DNA from: Hymenolepis diminuta
Taxonomy: Eukaryota; Platyhelminthes; Cestoda; Cyclophyllidea; Hymenolepididae
Direction of reading: 5' to 3'
Length of the DNA: 64,000 bases
Assembly: GCA_900708905.1 (NCBI GenBank)
Contig: CAADRB010000031.1
Coordinates: forward strand, 2,664,247-2,728,246
This document shows, in pieces, positions 29,501 to 37,424 of this stretch; positions within the stretch are counted from its first letter, which is position 1, and every line of letters starts with the position of its first letter. The translations under genes and the position numbers were made by a program. Under the pieces are notes generated by a model that searched no databases, was not told the DNA's origin, and saw only the letters and a program-made list of their open reading frames with translations.

Positions 29501-32500
29501 AGCACTCGAGAAATACACGAGGACGCGGTGGGGATTGCAGGTCGTACAGGACTCACTTCCATCGGAATATGAGCAGTGGAATTCGTAGGAGGAGGTCCAG
29601 AAATGGAGGATGAGTCATCACCCCCACCACTTAGATACCGTGAACGACAACGTCCAGATGTCCCCCCACATATAATTTTAAGCCGCTGCATAGAAGAGGA
29701 TTTGGAGTTAATTGGGGAGAGGCCCAAACAAGCTGCGGGGAGAGTGCGATTAAAACTGACATCAGTGTAGCCACCGTCCTCGCTGAGACCGCTATCACGC
29801 TGTAGAATTAATAAAACAGGTTAAAAACTTCAAAGGCTACATCTCTTACCAATTCATACACAATAAGGTATCACGATAGTGCCAATGCTAGCCATTCATC
29901 TCCCCCACTCTCCACTAGCTTAGCTCCATAAACAGAACACAATAAAATGGGGAGAGCAATAAAGAGGGTAATAAAAAACACTACCTAGTATAGCAAATAT
30001 ACTCCTCAATCTTGAAAATTAACTTAAATAGACATTAGTAAAAATGAAATCTACAAAAAATACATATTTGCGCGATTCTGCAAAGGAGTAGGACTATTAA
30101 AACTTCACCTTTTCGTAGTCCGCCATCATTAACTCCTCTCTTAAATTGTCCTTCGAATTTAGGTTTTCTACTTCCCGCTTATTATGTTTCAATCAGTATT
30201 ACCCATGATGCATTCATCTTCCCCTCCGTTGCTTACTGAACTGTTCCAGCTATTTATATCCTAAATAGGAGATTTCTCTTTGCTCTGCCGGAGCAATTTT
30301 CAGTTGTACACTTATGTTTTTCTTCAGTCTATCTCTCTTCTACTTTATCATTCAATTGCTGGCTATTCCCTTAGGTTCCTTTTAGATTTATTTCAGCTTT
30401 CAACTATCTACCTATTAAGCTTCACTTTGTTCTACCTATGACATTCTGCTTAGTAAATATCCATCTCCAAGTATCTGACTTCTCCTTGTTCTGCCTGCGC
30501 CATTTTCGTTCGGGTCTATTTCTTCATTCAATCTTGCTTTTTCTGAAGTTGGTAGAAGCTCGGAAAGACGATGGCTTAACATAGTACCCATATAACAAGT
30601 TGATAACCACTAAACCATAGCCCCCTTCTCAAAAATCCTTGACGATATTTTAAGCGACTAAGGAAAGAATCTAATCAAAGCTGCAAAATGCATTGCTTAA
30701 CCTAATCAACAACTGAAAGTGATGAGGAAATATCAAACCATGTTTCCTATGTTACAATCTTCTCTACAAAACTTCTGGAAAAGCGTTAGCAACACTGGAC
30801 TTCAGCGTGGAGCCTTTCTAATTGAGAAGCCTGAATTCCGTCAATCCTCTCGTTGGTCAGAATTAATAAAATCACTGAATGTGCACCAAAGAGCATCGAT
30901 CTTGTGAGTTGTAAGTTGATAAACGTGCAAGTTGACCACTGCACCAATTTAAAAATGTCACTTAAAGCCTATGAATCAGTTAGGCTGACTTAAAAAGTGG
31001 CATACTTTATATGCGTGACAGTTAGACACCAAGACTTTTTTTTCAAAATATACTTTCTACCGATATTGTTGCTCTTATAACAGGTTTGCGGAATGTTAAG
31101 CGATATGTATATATAGATGCAATTAAACACTTCAAAAAATTAACTAAAGGATCCATCCGAATGTTCCAACTAGAATGCATTACTAGATGTAAAAAATGTA
31201 AAACTCTGGCCTTTTTATCACAAAACTTAGACCTAATATGGAGTTATTTGCCTGGACGGAAAAAAGCTGCACAAACACAGATGATCACAAACACCAGATG
31301 ACCAGCAGAAATTTTTTTTCTCAGTTTATTACACAAATCCTATTCAAACTCAACCTGTGCTGCTTTTGTGAACGATACCAGGCCACCATTTGAAATATAA
31401 AATCTGATCGACATTGGAAATATCAAATTATTTTCCCTTAAAACGCCACTGCTAGTCTCATCTACATTCTCATGACTGTAAAACTGCAAATGAATAAAAG
31501 TGGTAAGGCAAACCATTTCATCAAATCAACTGCTCAACTTACTATCGCGGACATGAACTCAAGCAGAAACCCGACAATCAAATCATGAAAATTGATGTAT
31601 AGACCATTTCGATATTACAAGGTGAGTAATACCTCCTAATAAGTGAACCCAACGCTTCTGAAACCCCAATAAAGTGAGACTCTTGATATCATAACTTTGT
31701 AATACACTTCCATTCTACCGCTGTTTTATCTCTTACTGTATTACGTCACCGTTTTGCGTACTCAGATGATATGTCATGTTTAAAACTAGTAAAGTTTTGG
31801 CGTATTTTCATGGGCTATAATAATAAAACCTGCTCTTTCTTCCTAAAATTCTGCAGTCATAATCTTAATAGTAAAAAAAATGAATTTCTAGGCAATAATA
31901 AATGCCAACAAGGGCGTAACTATTGACATTTCTCGCAAAAGTGAAGATTGTCAAAAAATTCTTATTCATCGGATTCGCTAACTAAATCCGCCAATTTCAC
32001 TGAAAATTAAAATTACACGTTTTTTGATACAAGCTAAAATTATCATTTTAATCAAATTAACATGCTACTTATCAAAATTACAAAACTCTAACTAAGACTG
32101 TCAGCTCAGCTGACCTGATCTACCTGAATTGTCGATATTTCATTAACAAGTTCATGAATTTTAATAATGCTAATTTTAAAAGAATAAATTCGATCTGAAC
32201 GAGGAAGGCAAAACAAATAAACCAACAGATGACCAAACAGACCAAAAGCAGAATTTAAACAGTTTACCTTATTTCCAAATTAAAAATGATCTATAATAAC
32301 AACAATAATCGCTAATTGCGATCCGATCATCAAAATCCATACAGTACGAAACTTTGATTCGGCCTCAACGAGAAAAAAAACGGAAGCAATAGCAATATTA
32401 ATATGAAGTAGCATGAAACAACTTTAACACTAAAAGAAAATAACTTACACAACTAGAGAAGAGGTTAGGCGCGGACTGGCCCATATAAGCCCGCCGCATT

Positions 32501-34301
32501 CTCACAAGGTTGCTCCCAGTCGGATGACCTATTACGAGGAGAGGTGAAAAGGTCAGAAGTGGTAAAAATATAAGAGAGGAAGAGAGAAATAGCTTAACAC
32601 GCACCTGGAATCGACGAACAGCAACCAATAGCTGGACTAGCTATAGAGGGGGGATTGCTAATTTGAGCCTGAAATGAAGGAGGCATAAGGAGGGAGGACC
32701 GATGAGAAATCGATGACGCCGCGTCATCCCAAGCACTGCAAACAGCGCCCGTTCGATTAATCGGAGCTGGTCTTTCCCCAGACCTCTGCCTGCCATGTTT
32801 GTCATGGAAACAGAACTGAGGGGAGATGGAGAAAAGAGAGCCACTGGCACCTGACGCTAAGGCGGGAGCCGGAGACGAACCACCGGGAAGTTGAGAGGAA
32901 GCTTCTACGGCTTCCAAAGAGGATAGGAAGTGAGTGGGGGAGGGAACATTTACCGAGAGGGATGCGGGTCGGAATCTCGAGAGACGACAGGAGTCTGCGA
33001 CACCGAAGGATGATGTGCGCTGAAGTGCGGCTGTTGATGAGGACTCCTGAGAATCAGGAGCTCCACCCTCAATATTGATGGATGATGGAGAATGACAAGG
33101 ATGGCTACTAGAATCCTCCTTTTCATCCTCCGTTTTCTGTTCACTATCATCTGTTCCGCCACGGACAAAGGGACTGCCGCACAAACTCGAACTCAGACTC
33201 CGATTAAATGAAGAAAAACCAGTGAACTAAAAGAGAAAGATAGAGCTATTGAATATAGGATACGTGTAACAAAAAGAAGTTTTAAAAGACAGACTGCCTT
33301 CACTGAGTTGGAAACAGGAGAAGCAACACATTTGCTACAGCGGAACGAGGATTGACGTGAAAATCTAGGATTTAAGAAAGCTAAGCCGTCAGGTTCATCA
33401 AAGGAGGAGGCAGAGACATTCAAACTACCCCTTCGACTGGCTATCAGTCGATAGCGAGTACGTTCCTGGAATTCAGCCAGATGTTGGAGTTCTAATTGAG
33501 GGTCAAAGCTGCTACTACAGCTACTGCCACTGCCACCATCGGCATGCTCAATTGGTCGTGATTGAAAGATATTACTGCGAGAACGCTGGTAGACATAGCG
33601 ATATTTTTTAGTAAGTTCATCACTACTACCACCCAATTCTTGCATGTGTCGTCGTTTTGGTGATACGATCTTACTTTAACTGCGCGTATTGTATTTAATA
33701 TAGTTTATGAAACCGCAGTGCTAATTGGTGAAAACAACACACCCTATCACACAACAGTGATTCCCTCTCGAAATAAAACGCGACTCGAGAACAACCTACG
33801 CGAAATATAAATTGTGACAGATAACTGCATATGTACCATTTCGGCCCCACCTGTTAGAGTCTCAACTTCATTCTCCAAGCGACATGGATAAAAGGTAAGA
33901 GCGTGGATATTATATTTACTCCAACTTACCCGACAATCTCGACTCTGAGATAATTGCCGTTCATTTCGACAGCTTTGTAAATTAGCCCAAAGTCGAGCAA
34001 ACTCCTCACCATTAAGTGATTCAGAAAATGTAGATTCAATGGTACCGATTGGTGCGGAAAGGAGATCCTCGAGAGTACATTCATCAGAAAGACTGTGTAA
34101 TGCCTTGTCTAAATTGATTTCCTGAAGGAATTGAATAAGTCTAAGTCGGCCCTTAGGAGAGCAATGGTTTGCTGCATTTCTACGTCTTCGCAATCCAGGA
34201 CTACATTTTGCACTACGACTTCGATCAGAGAAACGGGATGATGATGTGTCGTTAGATATATTTTTGGACGAACATTTAGGATCATTAGGAATGTCGCTCA
34301 T
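2390..34301 (-). CDS. MAST: MAST-family Ser/Thr protein kinase (20 exons, ~2,282 aa)
   Basis: Microtubule-associated Ser/Thr kinases are AGC-type kinases with a pre-kinase MAST domain and a PDZ domain that binds partners such as PTEN. Coding exons on the minus strand, 5' to 3': 34301-33930, 33669-33304, 33226-32605, 32528-32449, 29799-29214, 28274-28172, 27628-27544, 26620-25977, 23951-23876, 23800-23594, 23519-23267, 23024-22754, 21699-21349, 19307-19114, 18964-18854, 17780-17068, 13014-12826, 10848-9728, 4419-4095, 2569-2390. They total 6,849 nt; all introns are GT-AG and all phases agree. Landmarks: GQSAPNL and [16 protein letters not shown] (pre-kinase domain), kinase about residues 1209-1485 (Lys1239, HRDLKPEN with Asp1334, DFG 1352-1354, APE 1394-1396), PDZ about 1858-1945. 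The start ATG is preceded by an in-frame TAG two codons upstream. The protein is longer than human MAST1 because of disordered insertions. The family call is secure; the last two exons and the exact N-terminus are less so. Confidence 0.93.
2570..4094 (-). other. MAST intron 19 (putative)
   Basis: 1.5 kb between exons 19 and 20 with a GTAAGA donor and TTTTAG acceptor. Nothing else recognised. Confidence 0.5.
4095..4419 (-). CDS. MAST: MAST kinase exon 19 (residues 2115-2223), C-terminal tail
   Basis: The acceptor TTTTCCCAG (4420) gives phase 2 entry matching exon 18: [21 protein letters not shown]. The segment is Ser/Thr-rich. It can end at a GTAAGA donor at 4094 (phase 0). Without that splice the frame runs 26 codons further to a stop at 4014. 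I prefer splicing because a coding-like terminal exon follows downstream. Confidence 0.78.
4605..4725 (+). repeat. tRNA-like SINE copy (R2 family)
   Basis: Contains TTAGTGGTGCAATG (A-box-like) and, about 45 bp on, ATGGATTCAATACCCATTGG, a T-arm-like hairpin with B box. GGTGCATACCCAGTGAACAG follows, as in the copy near 19740 read on the minus strand (CAGTGCATAACCAATGGGCGG-like). Confidence 0.6.
5516..5590 (+). repeat. R3 dispersed repeat, copy 1
   Basis: Matches 25690-25800 in the same order: GTGACTTGAGTACGATTAAC against GTGACTCGAGTATGATTAAC, then ACTAAGATGTGAT against AGTAAGATGTGAT. The second copy has about 35 bp extra in between. Both lie in MAST introns. Confidence 0.6.
6060..6180 (+). promoter_or_regulatory. 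Promoter-like patch inside MAST intron 18
   Basis: Plus strand: a CCAAT motif (6065), GCGCGCCAAATTT (E2F-like, 6077), then two adjacent hairpins, CAGGGT-GGCA-ACCCTG (6134-6149) and CCCC-gcaaaaa-GGGG (6158-6172), and GTATAAGA (6172-6179), a TATA-like box. No gene model follows on the plus strand. The reading is by motif only. Confidence 0.25.
9090..9165 (-). repeat. tRNA-like SINE head fragment (R2 family)
   Basis: Minus strand reads CAACCTGATTAGCCAGTAAT then ATAGTAGTGAAACGAC, matching CAACCTGGTTAGCTAGTAAT then ATAGCAGTGAAAAAAC in the copy at 19560-19835. Only the D-arm half is left. Confidence 0.6.
9728..10848 (-). CDS. MAST: MAST kinase exon 18: PDZ domain
   Basis: This 1,121-nt exon enters after CTTTTTAG with [12 protein letters not shown] (a CNEC pair at 1746-1749). 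It encodes the PDZ domain from [20 protein letters not shown] through [20 protein letters not shown] to NLRLVVTTF. The pattern is that of MAST PDZ domains (YGF.LRA...YTVHHMV...GPASEAGLR..D.I..VNG). A basic and Ser/Gly-rich tail follows. Exits in phase 2 at GTATGT. Confidence 0.95.
10849..12825 (-). other. MAST intron 17 (2.0 kb)
   Basis: AT-rich intron; nothing recognised in it. Confidence 0.7.
12826..13014 (-). CDS. MAST: MAST kinase exon 17 (residues 1679-1741), linker
   Basis: A 189-nt exon between CTATTTTAG and GTAAGT. In frame it reads [20 protein letters not shown] and later [20 protein letters not shown], a Ser/Thr/acidic linker between kinase and PDZ. The other frames give no long ORF. 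The support is the splice sites, phase 0 at both ends and the typical composition; there is no conserved domain. Confidence 0.75.
13015..17067 (-). other. MAST intron 16 (4.1 kb)
   Basis: AT-rich intron between the kinase tail and the linker exon. A plus-strand 60-aa ORF at 15040-15222 has no recognisable similarity. No repeat identified. Confidence 0.7.
17068..17780 (-). CDS. MAST: MAST kinase exon 16: end of kinase and AGC C-tail
   Basis: Begins [19 protein letters not shown] and runs through [40 protein letters not shown] and [12 protein letters not shown], the C-lobe and AGC-type C-terminal tail. It continues into an acidic, then Ser-rich, disordered segment. Exits in phase 0 at a GTAAGA donor. 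Confidence 0.95.
17781..18853 (-). other. MAST intron 15 (1.1 kb)
   Basis: AT-rich; nothing recognised. Confidence 0.7.
18854..18964 (-). CDS. MAST: MAST kinase exon 15: C-lobe
   Basis: A 111-nt exon with [20 protein letters not shown] then [16 protein letters not shown], matching the family C-lobe [31 protein letters not shown]. It is bounded by TTTTAG and GTAAGT and is too short to show as a long ORF. Confidence 0.96.
19114..19307 (-). CDS. MAST: MAST kinase exon 14: DFG, activation loop, APE
   Basis: Completes Asn1339 and encodes [20 protein letters not shown], then the activation segment with [22 protein letters not shown]. All catalytic motifs are intact, so the kinase should be active. 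It exits in phase 1. Confidence 0.97.
19308..21348 (-). other. MAST intron 13 (2.0 kb)
   Basis: Splits the kinase between HRDLKPE and the DFG segment. Contains the best tRNA-like SINE copy (19560-19835); otherwise nothing recognised. Confidence 0.75.
19560..19835 (-). repeat. tRNA-derived SINE (R2 family), best copy
   Basis: The minus strand reads CAACCTGGTTAGCTAGTAAT (D-arm-like), then GGCAGAGGTC and ATGGGTTCAATACCCAT. The last is a perfect 5-bp stem with a 7-nt TTCAATA loop, exactly the shape of a tRNA T arm and containing a pol III B box. About 200 bp of non-tRNA body appears to follow. Boundaries are approximate and no target duplication was confirmed. Confidence 0.65.
21349..21699 (-). 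CDS. MAST: MAST kinase exon 13: N-lobe to catalytic loop
   Basis: Encodes AVFLVRDRL, the ATP-binding Lys in YAMKKM (Lys1239), [20 protein letters not shown], the hinge [10 protein letters not shown] and the catalytic loop HRDLKPE. The Asn that follows is split over the intron (AA|C). The donor is GTAAGT. Confidence 0.97.
21700..22753 (-). other. MAST intron 12 (1.05 kb)
   Basis: Interrupts the glycine-rich loop codon. A plus-strand ORF at 22387-22644 looks like chance: no homology and pyrimidine-biased. Confidence 0.7.
22754..23024 (-). CDS. MAST: MAST kinase exon 12: linker and Gly-rich loop
   Basis: Ser/Pro-rich linker ending in [14 protein letters not shown], the start of the AGC kinase domain with its glycine-rich loop. 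The codon for the last Gly is split (phase 2). Acceptor CGCTTTTCAG, donor GTAAGT. Confidence 0.95.
23267..23519 (-). CDS. MAST: MAST kinase exon 11: end of pre-kinase domain
   Basis: Begins [20 protein letters not shown] and contains [20 protein letters not shown] and [14 protein letters not shown], near-identical to the family consensus. It exits in phase 1 at a GTAATC donor. Confidence 0.96.
23594..23800 (-). CDS. MAST: MAST kinase exon 10: pre-kinase helical domain
   Basis: Encodes 69 residues starting AAAQMQDNL and containing [20 protein letters not shown] and [11 protein letters not shown]. This is the conserved four-helix pre-kinase domain ([22 protein letters not shown] in vertebrates). 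The donor is GTAAGA; intron 10 is 74 bp. Confidence 0.96.
23876..23951 (-). CDS. MAST: MAST kinase exon 9: [10 protein letters not shown] block
   Basis: A 76-nt exon entering in phase 2, encoding [20 protein letters not shown] then RQRFPK. It matches the family pattern SPGRSP...EIIMMNHVYKERFPK. The donor is GTAAGT; a 75-bp intron follows. Confidence 0.95.
23952..25976 (-). other. MAST intron 8 (2.0 kb)
   Basis: AT-rich intron holding R3 copy 2 (25690-25800); nothing else recognised. Confidence 0.7.
25690..25800 (+). repeat. R3 dispersed repeat, copy 2
   Basis: See the copy at 5516-5590. This longer copy includes GTCAAGTGTGTCTGGTTTGT followed by TTATCTAAATAGATG. It lies in MAST intron 8. Family unknown. 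Confidence 0.6.
25977..26620 (-). CDS. MAST: MAST kinase exon 8 (residues 739-953), disordered insert
   Basis: The acceptor CATTTCAG leads into [11 protein letters not shown], which matches the SSQEKLHQ position in human MAST. The rest is a Pro/Ser-rich insertion with a CVKC pair at residues 875-878, ending at [10 protein letters not shown] before a GTAAGT donor (phase 2). The corresponding vertebrate stretch is much shorter. Confidence 0.9.
26621..27543 (-). other. MAST intron 7 (0.9 kb)
   Basis: Contains a SINE head fragment (27150-27195; minus strand GGTTGCCTGATTAGCCAATA) and an AT-only imperfect palindrome at about 27377-27426 made of AATAAT and ATTATT runs. Confidence 0.65.
27544..27628 (-). 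CDS. MAST: MAST kinase exon 7: [16 protein letters not shown] block
   Basis: An 85-nt exon encoding [20 protein letters not shown] followed by [25 protein letters not shown] is a hallmark of MAST kinases. The acceptor is TTCTTGTAG and the donor GTAAGT. It leaves in phase 0. Confidence 0.95.
27900..28080 (-). repeat. tRNA-like SINE copy (R2 family)
   Basis: Minus strand has ACCATTCAGCACCTAACGTG (A-box region), CGGGTTCGATGGTGCCGG (B box in a T-arm-like hairpin) and then GTGCACACCCAGCGAGCGGA followed by ATGG, which matches the body start of other copies (GTGCATAACCAATGGGCGGA then ATGG). Confidence 0.6.
28126..28135. other. Assembly gap (10 N)
   Basis: Ten Ns, probably a nominal gap of unknown true size. 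It lies in intron 6 of the MAST gene. Confidence 0.99.
28172..28274 (-). CDS. MAST: MAST kinase exon 6 (residues 676-710)
   Basis: A 103-nt exon between CTTTTAG (28275) and a GTAAGT donor (28171), entering in phase 1 and leaving in phase 2. It encodes a segment containing [20 protein letters not shown], similar in pattern to the SPALPRPHSPLSAH stretch before RRWSLASL in vertebrate MAST. It has no long ORF of its own and was found by matching phases of exons 5 and 7. Confidence 0.88.
28275..29213 (-). other. MAST intron 5 (0.94 kb)
   Basis: Holds a degenerate tRNA-like stretch around 28780-28880 (minus strand GGTTATGGATTCGATGAG). Otherwise nothing recognised. Confidence 0.6.
29214..29799 (-). 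CDS. MAST: MAST kinase exon 5 (residues 481-676), disordered insert
   Basis: The acceptor is TTCTACAG at 29800 and the exon starts [15 protein letters not shown] in phase 0. It ends at CAA T before a GTAAGC donor, phase 1. It is Ser/Pro/Thr-rich, and near its end carries CTVCYQC (residues 670-676), the last Cys being completed by exon 6. This expands the linker inside the pre-kinase region compared with human MAST1. Confidence 0.85.
29800..32448 (-). other. MAST intron 4 (2.6 kb)
   Basis: A pyrimidine-rich stretch (about 30100-30560, plus strand) carries three imperfect units of the form CTTTGTTCTGCCTGNGCCAT at about 30270, 30422 and 30482. No coding potential recognised. Confidence 0.6.
32449..32528 (-). 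CDS. MAST: MAST kinase exon 4: start of pre-kinase domain
   Basis: This 80-nt exon encodes [20 protein letters not shown] then PNLFSSC. It matches the MAST-family segment LLRMRN...GQSAPSL that opens the conserved pre-kinase (DUF1908) region. The acceptor is TAATAG and the donor GTAAGT at 32448. It is followed by a 2.65-kb intron. Confidence 0.92.
32605..33226 (-). CDS. MAST: MAST kinase exon 3 (residues 247-454)
   Basis: The exon follows a CTCTTTTAG acceptor and begins [14 protein letters not shown]. It is a long Ser/Pro-rich, acidic-to-neutral disordered segment ending at CCAG before a GTGCGT donor, phase 1. Intron 3 is 76 bp. I see no domain here; it is the N-terminal extension before the pre-kinase domain. 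Confidence 0.82.
33304..33669 (-). CDS. MAST: MAST kinase exon 2 (residues 125-246)
   Basis: The acceptor is GTAAG at 33670 and the exon starts in phase 0 with [14 protein letters not shown]. It ends before a GTGAAG donor in phase 0. The sequence is Ser/Arg-rich and mostly disordered, with a CSKC pair at residues 235-238. Intron 2 is only 77 bp and reading through it would shift frame, which supports its removal. Confidence 0.8.
33930..34301 (-). CDS. MAST: MAST kinase exon 1 (residues 1-124)
   Basis: The exon opens with the start ATG at 34301 and ends at a GTAAGT donor (33929), phase 0. A TTGTAG acceptor-like site lies 3 nt upstream of the ATG. After a basic Ser/Arg-rich start comes a helical stretch ([17 protein letters not shown], then TLEDLL and [10 protein letters not shown]) with no match I recognise in vertebrate MAST proteins; it looks SAM-like. 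Intron 1 is 260 bp. Confidence 0.82.
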
Positions 34302-34313
34302 TCTCTACAAGAA
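34302..34313 (-). promoter_or_regulatory. Possible trans-splice or 5' UTR acceptor before MAST ATG
   Basis: TTTCTTGTAG followed by AGA and the start ATG. Such a site suggests an upstream UTR intron or spliced-leader addition 3 nt before the start. An in-frame TAG (part of the acceptor) blocks any longer N-terminus without splicing. Confidence 0.4.
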
Positions 34314-35045
34314 ATTCCTTCGATTTCAATTCGATATTTCATATGACGGGAACAACTTAGATAAAACGATATTTCCAACCAATCAAGAAGGGAAATGGCA
34401 AAATCAGACCGTGATAACCTTCAAGAAGAAACTAAAACAAACATTTTTAATATTTAAAACATTATTATTAACAGTGCACGCAGTAAAAACAAATTCATAT
34501 CTCTAAATAGTTTTTCATTTATGTTTTATGTATCAAAATATTGCATTTTTTCATAAGCAACTATAAAAATTCCCAATTAAATATAGCATCGTTTATTATC
34601 AAATTAGAGACGTGGTTTGGTGCATACATGTCTGCCAATACTAAGAATTTAAAGGACTGCGTCAATAGGAATAAACACTGTGTAAACCTTTGTTTTATGT
34701 GATTTACAATTATACAGTACCTTCTTTGCATATACCACAATATCAAAATTTATAGGAGGGAACAGATATAAGGCTGTAAAAATTAACTGTGCCATTGGGA
34801 AAAGAGTGGGGAAGTGGGCACGAAGGCTATAACAATCAATGACTGGTATTACTTTAGACAAAGAAGTTCGGAAAAAGACGCGCGAAATTTGAGAGTCAAA
34901 TTACACGGGATGATAAATGTTTTAATTTTATATTTCCCATGCGAATTAAGCAAGTGTTGACGCAATGTCCTTTATAATGAGGGCTTTCTATTAACACAAA
35001 TTTTGTACATGGCAATTTTATTTGTCTGTGTAATAACGATATGGG

Positions 35046-35338
35046 TATCGGGGCCACATCGGCCGAATAGAAGGAATAAGTCAAGTCACTAATATCGCCA
35101 GATCAGTTCAGAGGTGGCAGACAGGCCACCTCAATTTATTATTAAGTAAATTAGGTTTATATATAAAGCATTTCTGTGTGTGTTGGTGTCTCAGCGTGAT
35201 GATAGACACTTGTTTAAGTATCTATGTGCAAGCACGCAAACACACAGCGGGGCCACCTGTAGACACCATAGGGGAGATCTTATCGTAAGTCAATCATGTC
35301 TAATCGCCAGATGTTGATGGACATATGCTGGACATAGC
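35046..35338 (+). repeat. R1 dispersed repeat, copy 2
   Basis: The best-preserved copy. It carries GCGGGGCCACCTGTAGACAC near its 3' end, followed by CAATCATGTCTAATCGCCAG, which matches CAATCAATTCTAACCGCCAG in copy 1. It has no coding capacity. Confidence 0.85.
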
Positions 35339-37424
35339 AGTTTGCTACTGGTGTGTACTATTTACTTTTTACTGCTATTTTTACCTGTTTCATAATGGTC
35401 ACATCGTATGACCCAAAACCTTTCCTCACTTAGTGAGGAGTTGCTACTTTGAAGTTTACAGCATCGATCTGAATGAGCTTTATGTTGGATGTTCAAATAG
35501 ATTAGAATGTTTATTTTCAAGTGCTAAACATATGATTAGGACTCACTGTGATTCCAGCAAGTTTCCTTATTCTTTCAAAGTAACAAAAAATAGCTTTCAG
35601 AATTGCTATCACTTGTTATACATATATGTCAATAAATATGTGCTACTAATGTTAAAATGGAAGAAGTGAATTAGATCAAATAAGTATATATTAGTCCAAA
35701 AACACGTGTGATTAGTATGAGCTATGCCGTGAAATGATTTATGCAATGGCGTATCTCGAATACGAATTTATATCTAGAAGATGTATAGCATCACTGGTAA
35801 AATTGGAAAATTTTGCTGATTCTACCTGCTCCTAAGTAATACATAAGAAGTAGATGCTGCAAACTACTGAAAATTATCGGTAATATGTTTTCCAAAGATA
35901 AACTTCCCAATGCCCATTAAAACAAGTGAATATAAAAAATATTCCTTCTTCGTAACATTGATGTCCAAATACTACGAAAGTTGACGCCGATACGAAATTT
36001 TTCAAATACTTAAAATACTAAACTTGTATGAGATTTCAATAAAAATATCCCACTTGGAATGTTTCACATGTCTTTGCTTATTTCCAATAGTAAATCGAAG
36101 GTCTGATCAAATTCTGTGAATTATATTACAAATCTGTTTAATTTTTAAACTAACATTACTTTATAAGACTGGATCACTATAAAAGTGTCACTTGGAATTT
36201 TGTTAATTTTTGAAATCCTATAATAAATCCGTTGTCACAACATTTTGATGAATACCTTTAATAGGTCGACTAAGCTCAAATTTACTACCATGCATCTTGT
36301 GTGATAAAATCACATTATTATCTGTACTATCTGTAATTATGCACAGTGCTTGTTTTAAACATTCTTAGGGAGAGAGGTACCAATAACTTTTTTCCACATT
36401 CACTAAATGTGATTATACCAACCACCACCAGAAACTTTCACTCTTAAGAACCAACAACTAGCACAGTTTTCTCTAAGCCATCTTCAAAGCTTTGCTCCAG
36501 CCGAAGAGAATGCTCTTGAAATATATCAAGGTAAGAATATAAAGTAGCTCAGATCCAGTTAATAAAACTACTGTAAAATCCTATTTCGAATGAGAAGTCC
36601 AGGAGATGAGTTGGAAAAATGTGTATTGGACAATTGGAAATGAATGAGAGAGGAAAAGAGATAGGAATAGAGGCAGGAATTGGGAGGAAGAAGGAGGCAT
36701 CAGTATTGAGCGAGAACATCTGGATTGTTAAAGATAGAGGCGAATAAAAATACTATGAGAGAGCTGTGTGGTTATGCGTCCATTGTTCCGCTACGAGCAA
36801 CTACTTAAAAATCGCCAACCAACAATTAAATATGAATAAGTGTTGGTGAAATACATAGAGAGACAGAACATGCCTATGAGTCAGAGAGTGTAGGTACTAC
36901 GAGTGCCCTATCGAGCACTCAAGTCATGTGTATTATTCTGTCATAACAAGAATAAAATCTTGCTTGTAAAATAAGTGATTATGGAGATATAATGAATCTA
37001 AACCTTCAGTCTTGAAAAATGGCATACAATTCAGTTGTCAATTGAAAAAGGTTCTAGCTTAATGTAATAATAAGGCACCAATCTTTTACTTCATATAACT
37101 CTATTTTGATTAAATATAATGTCGAAACATACACATCTAAGTATGCATTTTAAACGAACTTTAACTGACAATTTTTTTCTCATATGGACTTGTAATAAAC
37201 AGTCCTGTGATGGTATTACGCTGAAAATAATCGGCTGGGCAATTAATGAATTAGAATCGAGTCTTGTAAACAACTTTTCATTTGTATTTCTCTACCTCCG
37301 TTTTGTCCTATATGCCACTATTATCCCTATGATCTACTCTTCATATCTATTAATATGAATCTTATTAATAAATCATAGCTATAGTGTTCATGTCTTGTCT
37401 GGGGATAATCAATTCCCACAATTT

